Of a stretch of 10,607 nucleotides of DNA, positions 7,563 through 10,607 are shown one piece after another. The notes under the pieces were generated by a model. That model was not told the origin of the DNA and did not search any database. It worked only from the letters and a program-made list of their open reading frames with translations. A program made the translations under genes and the position numbers. Position 1 is the first letter of the stretch. Every line of letters starts with the position of its first letter. Source of the DNA: Caulobacteraceae bacterium. GTDB lineage: Bacteria > Pseudomonadota > Alphaproteobacteria > Caulobacterales > Caulobacteraceae. The stretch is from contig JACDGF010000034.1 of the NCBI GenBank assembly GCA_013815405.1, positions 1 to 10,607 of the forward strand, written 5' to 3'.

Positions 7563-7666
7563 GCTCGCTTTCCCTTCCACCGTCACCCCGGAATCACAAC
7601 ACTAGTATAGTGACACTAACAATGCGCCCCCACTGCCGCCGCCAGCATTCTCGGAATATTTACCAC

Positions 7667-7753
7667 TTTCCCCGCGAAGGCGGGGACCCAGGCTTTTTCT
7701 GCAAACCCGGCGCTCTACGATAAAACTCCTTGGTCCCCGCCTTCGGGGGGAAA
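7667..7753. repeat. Palindromic repeat pair (REP-like)
   Basis: The 22-nt arm at 7667-7688 (starting TTTCCCCGCGAAGG) is complementary to 7732-7753 with a single mismatch, around a 43-nt centre. Each arm also folds alone: CCCCGC-GAAG-GCGGGG in the left, CCCCG-CCTT-CGGGG in the right. Pairs of 'CCCCGCGAAGGCGGGGACCCAG'-like units in opposite orientation are a known kind of intergenic repeat in alphaproteobacteria (from memory). In plus-strand RNA the two arms would form a long stem that could stabilise or end the sulfotransferase transcript. Confidence 0.75.
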
Positions 7754-7876
7754 ACGGAGAAAAAGAAGCCGGATGGGTAAACCGCGCAAAGGAGTGGTGG
7801 AAGATCGAATGTCAGAGTCACAACACCAGTTCCGCCGTTCTCGCCACCAAGGCGGCGCGGCGGCCCCGGTGATCGG

Positions 7877-7894
7877 TTTGCCGGCGCCGGCAAA
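7877..7894. promoter_or_regulatory. 18-bp perfect palindrome, possible LacI-type operator
   Basis: TTTGCCGGCGCCGGCAAA is identical on both strands and has a central CG step. LacI/PurR-family dimers bind even palindromes with a central CG, into which the hinge-helix leucine inserts, and a LacI-family gene starts about 360 bp downstream. The distance is long for a simple autoregulatory operator, and the GC-rich core makes palindromes more likely by chance. Assignment as an operator is inference. Confidence 0.35.
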
Positions 7895-7939
7895 GTGATG
7901 CCCCGGGTCCTTCCCGAGGCCGCATACGACGCTTGCGCC

Positions 7940-7961
7940 CGTTCGATCGCGTCATCGAACG
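7940..7961. repeat. 8+8 bp inverted repeat CGTTCGAT-N6-ATCGAACG
   Basis: CGTTCGAT at 7940-7947 and ATCGAACG at 7954-7961 are exact complements around CGCGTC. It could be an operator or a small RNA hairpin. It is one of four dyads within 130 bp and lies outside any credible gene. Confidence 0.45.
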
Positions 7962-7976
7962 TCAAGCTCCCAAAAT

Positions 7977-8004
7977 CGCTCCAAGGAGCGGGCTGGGAGC
8001 CCGC
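7977..8004. repeat. Two overlapping, mutually exclusive hairpins
   Basis: CGCTCC-AA-GGAGCG (7977-7990) and GCGGGCT-GGG-AGCCCGC (7988-8004) share GCG at 7988-7990, so only one can fully form at a time. A further GCGCTCC follows at 8003-8009 and could also pair with GGAGC at 7985-7989. No U-run follows, so it is not a standard terminator. It may be a degraded copy of a dispersed intergenic element. Confidence 0.5.
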
Positions 8005-8012
8005 GCTCCGGG

Positions 8013-8168
8013 TTAGGGGTCTTCGCCCGATTGCCCCTGGTTACGCTTGGCGAACTCGAGCGCATCGCGGCGGGTGAAACACGCCCTAACCTCTTCCTTC
8101 CCGGTCTCTCTTTGTCGCGGCACGGCGGCCCGCGGCCTCTGGGTTGGCAAGTTCGTCAAGACCTGCAC
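8013..8168 (-). CDS. Possible small protein or gene remnant (51 codons)
   Basis: The minus strand is open from a GTG at 8168 to a TAA at 8013-8015. The last part reads like real coding sequence, with VRACFTRRDALEFAKRN (residues 27-43) followed by QGQSGEDP at the C-terminus, and has mixed hydrophobic and charged residues. Upstream the frame is closed by TAG directly before the GTG, there is no clear ribosome-binding site, and the N-terminal half is Arg/Pro/Gln-rich as shifted frames of GC-rich DNA often are. No family is recognised. It may be the surviving 3' end of a gene, part of a dispersed repeat, or chance. The opposite strand is also open here (8017-8205), which weakens the case. Confidence 0.2.
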   Translation of the reverse strand: MQVLTNLPTQRPRAAVPRQRETGKEEVRACFTRRDALEFAKRNQGQSGEDP

Positions 8169-8210
8169 CTATCAACGCGTGTTGGCCGACGCGGCGAGCG
8201 TTTAGGGCGG

Positions 8211-8225
8211 GCGCGTGTTACGCGC
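8211..8225. promoter_or_regulatory. Inverted repeat just upstream of the LacI gene
   Basis: GCGCGT-GTT-ACGCGC is a perfect 6+6 inverted repeat, 32 bp before the preferred LacI-type start at 8257. Position fits an autoregulatory operator. It contains the alternative GTG start at 8215, which makes that start less attractive. GGAAG-G-CTTCC (8239-8249) is a second small dyad between it and the ATG. Confidence 0.3.
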
Positions 8226-8256
8226 GTCTGTGCGCCATGGAAGGCTTCCGCGGGCG

Positions 8257-9324
8257 ATGAGGAGCGGGCGGACATTCGTGTCGGATGGTACGGACGGTAA
8301 ACGGCGGGCTGAACGGCCGCGCGGTGGGCGGGGCGTCACCTCCTACGATGTGGCGGTGAAGGCGGGTGTCAGCCAGTCGGCGGTCTCCCGCTGCTTCAAG
8401 CCTGGCGCCAGCGTGGCGCCGGCCACGCGCAAGCGCATCCTCGCCGCCGCCCGCGAACTCGGCTATTCGGCGAACGCCATGGCCAGGGGCCTGATCACCC
8501 GGCGCTCGAACTTGGTGGGGGTGATCATCTCCAACCTCACCAACCTCTACTATCCCGAGGTGCTGGCCGACCTGTCGCAGCGGCTGTCGGCGCGTGACAT
8601 GCGGGTGCTGCTGTTCGCGCTTCGCAACGAGAGCGACATCGACCATGTGCTCGGCCAGATCTGGGGCTATCAGGTCGATGGGGTGATCGCCGCCGCCCGC
8701 CTCTCCGCCGATCAGCTCGCCCAGTTCGAGAGGCGCGGCGTGGCGATCGTGCTCTACAACCGCGTGCACGAGACCGCGCCGGCGGCTTCGGTGACCTGCG
8801 AGTTCGCCGGCGGCGAGCAGCTTCTCGTCGATGGCCTGGTCAACGCCGGTCGACGGCGCTTCGCCGTCATCGGCGGCCCGACGGACTCGACGGTGGGCGA
8901 GGCGAGGGTGCGGGGCGCGCTCGCCCGTATCGCGGCGGCGGGACTGGCGCCGCCGCCGATCGCCCGAGGAGACTTTTCCTACGTCAGCGGTCGCCGGGCG
9001 TTCAACGATCTTCGCGGCGCCGGCGCGTCGTTCGATGCGGTGATCGCCGCGAACGACGTTATGGCCCTGGGCGCCATGGACGGGGCGCGTTCGGACGCCG
9101 GCCTGCAAGTGCCGCGCGACGTCGCGGTGGTGGGCTTCGACGGCGTGGCGCCGGCGATGTGGGCCGCCTACCAGCTCACCACCGTGCGCCAGCCGGTGGG
9201 CAGAATGACCCAGGCGGCCGTGGACATGCTCATGGAGCGCATCGACAATCCGGACCTCGGCCCCGAACGTCGCGTCTTTTCCGGCGAACTGATCATCGGC
9301 GCCTCGGCCGACCTGGTCCTCTGA
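8257..9324 (+). CDS. LacI-family transcriptional regulator
   Basis: A 355-aa DNA-binding regulator with a periplasmic-binding-protein-like effector domain. From the ATG at 8257 the helix-turn-helix is VTSYDVAVKAGVSQSAVSRCF (27-47), followed by VAPATRKRILAAARELGYSANAMARGL (53-79), whose end is the hinge helix. The core begins with NLVGVIISNL (85-94). Near the C-terminus, DAVIAANDVMALGAMDGARS and VAVVGFDGV are the usual effector-domain signatures. The start is uncertain: the frame is open from a GTG at 8215, and a GTG at 8278 with AGGAG 13 nt upstream is also possible. Any start leaves an Arg/Gly-rich tail of about 20-40 residues before the HTH. The next gene begins 17 bp after its stop, so it probably controls the MetE-like/aldolase operon and itself. 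The effector is unknown, likely a sugar acid or similar catabolite. Confidence 0.93.
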   Translation: MRSGRTFVSDGTDGKRRAERPRGGRGVTSYDVAVKAGVSQSAVSRCFKPGASVAPATRKRILAAARELGYSANAMARGLITRRSNLVGVIISNLTNLYYPEVLADLSQRLSARDMRVLLFALRNESDIDHVLGQIWGYQVDGVIAAARLSADQLAQFERRGVAIVLYNRVHETAPAASVTCEFAGGEQLLVDGLVNAGRRRFAVIGGPTDSTVGEARVRGALARIAAAGLAPPPIARGDFSYVSGRRAFNDLRGAGASFDAVIAANDVMALGAMDGARSDAGLQVPRDVAVVGFDGVAPAMWAAYQLTTVRQPVGRMTQAAVDMLMERIDNPDLGPERRVFSGELIIGASADLVL

Positions 9325-9341
9325 CAACCACGCAAGACGCC

Positions 9342-10496
9342 ATGAGCCTTTGCCGCATCGCCACCACCCACGTCGGCTCCCTCCCGCGAAGCGCCGAGGT
9401 GACCGAGCTGCTCTTCGCCCGCGAGCGCGAGGAGCCGGTGGACGCCGCGCGCTTCTCCCGCCTTCTCGCCGCCGCCGTGGGCGAGACGGTCGCTCGGCAG
9501 GTCGCGGCCGGGATCGATCTGGTCAGCGACGGAGAGATGTCGAAGATCTCCTACGCCACCTACGTCAAGGATCGCATCACCGGCTTCGAGGGCGATAGCC
9601 CGCGTAGCCCGCCGTCGGACCTGGAGGCCTTCCCGAGCTTCCTCGCGCGGCAGGCCAAAGGCGGGGGCACGCCCCGCTACCGTCGCCCCCGGTGCGTGGC
9701 CGAGGTCGGGCCCAAGACTCTGGAGCCGCTCCACGAAGACCTGGCCCATTTCCGCCTCGCCCTCGCCGCCCATCCGCCGCGCGTGGGCGGCTTCATGAAC
9801 GCCGCGTCGCCCGGCGTGATCGCCCTCTTCCACCCCAACGAGCACTATGCGACGCGCGAAGCCTATCTGGAGGCGCTCGCCGAGGCCATGCGGCCGGAAT
9901 ACGAGGCGATCGTCGAGGCCGGCCTGATCCTGCAGCTCGACAGCCCCGACCTCGGGCTCGGGCGGCACATGATGTACAAGGATCGCCCGGAGGCGGAGTA
10001 TCTCCGGCTCGTGGAAACCCACGTCGACGTGCTGAACCACGCCTTGCGCAACGTTCCGGCCGACAGGGCGCGGATGCACGTCTGCTGGGGCAACTACGAG
10101 GGGCCCCACCATCACGACGTGGAGATGGAGGCGATCCTCCCCATGCTGATGCGGGCCAAACCTCTGGGGCTGCTCTTCGAGACAGCCAACCCGCGACATC
10201 AGCACGACTGGGCCGCCTTCGCCGAGCACAGGCGCCTCATCCCGCAAGACAAGGTGTTGATCCCGGGCGTGCTCGACACCACCACCAACTTCATCGAACA
10301 TCCCAAGGTGGTGGCGCAGCGGATCGAGACCTTCGCTGGCATCGTCGGCCGCGAGCGGGTGATCGCCGGGACGGACTGCGGCTTTTCCACCTTCGCTGGC
10401 TTCGGCGCGGTGGACCCGGACATCGCATGGTCAAAGCTCGAGGCGCTGAGCGAAGGGGCGGCGATCGCCTCCGAGCGGCTGTGGAGGAAAGCTTGA
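9342..10496 (+). CDS. MetE C-terminal-like zinc methyltransferase family protein
   Basis: A 384-aa protein of the cobalamin-independent methionine synthase C-terminal family (COG0620-like) without the N-terminal MetE half. THVGSLPR (9-16) and VSDGEMSK (61-68) mark the start of the barrel, and LQLDSPDL (197-204) the substrate-side strand. All four expected zinc ligands are seen: His246 and Cys248 (MHVCWGNYEGP), Glu280 (FETANPRH) and Cys346 (AGTDCGFSTF). Methyl transfer to a thiol is the family chemistry; short relatives also include coenzyme M transferases, and many have no known substrate. The ATG at 9342 is chosen because the frame upstream runs inside the LacI gene and the protein starts with the family's N-terminal motif. 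No good ribosome-binding site precedes it, so it may be translated by coupling to the LacI gene 17 bp upstream. The aldolase start follows 1 bp after its stop. Not expected to be the main methionine synthase. Confidence 0.9.
   Translation: MSLCRIATTHVGSLPRSAEVTELLFAREREEPVDAARFSRLLAAAVGETVARQVAAGIDLVSDGEMSKISYATYVKDRITGFEGDSPRSPPSDLEAFPSFLARQAKGGGTPRYRRPRCVAEVGPKTLEPLHEDLAHFRLALAAHPPRVGGFMNAASPGVIALFHPNEHYATREAYLEALAEAMRPEYEAIVEAGLILQLDSPDLGLGRHMMYKDRPEAEYLRLVETHVDVLNHALRNVPADRARMHVCWGNYEGPHHHDVEMEAILPMLMRAKPLGLLFETANPRHQHDWAAFAEHRRLIPQDKVLIPGVLDTTTNFIEHPKVVAQRIETFAGIVGRERVIAGTDCGFSTFAGFGAVDPDIAWSKLEALSEGAAIASERLWRKA
10483..10490 (+). promoter_or_regulatory. Ribosome-binding site of the aldolase gene
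   Basis: GGAGGAAA lies inside the last codons of the MetE-like gene, 7 nt before the GTG at 10498. It supports a GTG start for the next gene and translation as part of the same transcript. Confidence 0.65.
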
Positions 10497-10497
10497 G

Positions 10498-10607
10498 GTG
10501 ACCTTCAAGGACACGCTTCGCGCGGGCGAACTGATCGTCGGCTGCTTCGTCAAGACGCCCGCGCCGGTCGTCTTCGAAGCGCTTTCGCTCACCGCGTTGG
10601 ACTGCCT
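10498..10607 (+). CDS. HpcH/HpaI-family aldolase, 5' fragment cut by window edge
   Basis: Thirty-six codons from a GTG at 10498 to the window end. The reading TFKDTLRAGELIVGCFVKT (2-20) followed by PAPVVFEALSLTALDC (21-36) matches the opening of the HpcH/HpaI aldolase/citrate lyase family (2-dehydro-3-deoxyglucarate aldolase or 4-hydroxy-2-oxoheptanedioate aldolase type), where an 'LRxGExxxGxFVKTPxPxVxExLxxxGLD' start is usual. The family cleaves 2-oxo-hydroxy acids in a metal-dependent retro-aldol reaction, usually giving pyruvate. The gene follows the MetE-like gene after 1 bp with GGAGG in front, so the two are co-transcribed. The catalytic residues lie beyond the window, so exact substrate and completeness cannot be judged. 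Confidence 0.82.
   Translation, partial: MTFKDTLRAGELIVGCFVKTPAPVVFEALSLTALDC

Larger units (their letters stand above)
7563..8256. other. Long gene-poor, dyad-rich intergenic region
   Basis: About 690 bp between the sulfotransferase terminator and the LacI-type gene without a convincing gene. It holds, in order: a 13-bp imperfect direct repeat (TCACAACACTAGT at 7594-7606 and TCACAACACCAGT at 7818-7830), CACTA-GTA-TAGTG at 7600-7612, a repeat pair at 7667-7753, an 18-bp perfect palindrome at 7877-7894, an 8+8 inverted repeat at 7940-7961, overlapping hairpins at 7977-8004, a weak small open frame at 8013-8168, and a 6+6 inverted repeat at 8211-8225. A frame on the minus strand from a TTG at 7965 runs through the repeat arms and is not believed. 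The promoter and operator of the LacI operon must lie within the right part. Confidence 0.7.

Noticed and set aside
5769..7586. A 605-codon open frame on the minus strand opposite the TPR-sulfotransferase
   Set aside because: It is antisense to a gene with full catalytic motifs and has repetitive Gly/Arg/Val composition without any domain pattern.
7606..7611. TATAGT / reverse TATACT as -10 elements near 7606
   Set aside because: Good -10 matches on both strands because the site is a dyad, but no acceptable -35 at 16-18 bp on either strand.
7660..7965. A 101-codon minus-strand frame with TTG start
   Set aside because: Its C-terminal half is a translation of the REP arms, and no proper ribosome-binding site stands before the start. 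The first 30 residues look mildly protein-like but match no known family.
7563..8256. Possible CRISPR, tRNA or insertion sequence in the gene-poor region
   Set aside because: No regularly spaced repeats, no cloverleaf with CCA-type end, and no transposase-like frame were found.
8218..9327. A 369-codon minus-strand frame opposite the LacI gene
   Set aside because: It is antisense to an evident LacI-family protein; His/Arg/Gly-rich with no motif.

Overview
The window is GC-rich DNA. Every real gene carries long antisense open frames, its codons end mostly in G or C, and the gaps contain the 'CCGTCATCCCGG...' and 'CCCCGCGAAGGCGGGG' type of palindromic intergenic repeat. With a large TonB-dependent receptor, a TPR-sulfotransferase and NTF2/SnoaL-fold enzymes, this points to an alphaproteobacterium of the Caulobacterales or Sphingomonadales type. 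That placement is inferred from style of sequence, not from a marker gene.

Layout. (1) 1-2921: a SnoaL-like protein running off the left edge (minus strand) is divergent from a second SnoaL-like protein with two NTF2-type domains (687-1697, plus). The 127-bp gap between them holds a 16-bp inverted repeat. An MFS transporter (1683-2921, minus) converges on the second gene and overlaps its 3' end by 15 bp. This looks like part of an accessory catabolic or modifying cluster for a small organic, possibly cyclic, compound. (2) 2922-3202: a composite palindromic repeat and a small candidate operator just upstream of the transporter start. (3) 3203-7514: a TonB-dependent outer-membrane receptor (minus) divergent from a TPR-sulfotransferase fusion (plus), the latter followed by a probable intrinsic terminator. 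(4) 7563-8256: about 700 bp without a convincing gene but with a striking density of inverted repeats. (5) 8257-10607: a LacI-family regulator, a stand-alone MetE C-terminal-like zinc methyltransferase and the beginning of an HpcH/HpaI-family aldolase, tightly spaced on the plus strand as one operon that continues past the window.

How the parts may work together. The last block reads as a locally regulated catabolic operon: regulator, methyl-group or C1 enzyme, then an aldolase for a 2-oxo acid. The receptor and sulfotransferase pair suggests uptake or surface traffic of a compound linked to cytoplasmic sulfation, but neither ligand nor substrate can be read from the sequence. Nothing here is a clear defence system, prophage, insertion sequence, CRISPR array or RNA gene. 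The best candidates for undescribed biology are the receptor/TPR-sulfotransferase pair, the LacI/MetE-like/aldolase operon, and the dyad-rich DNA in front of the LacI gene.
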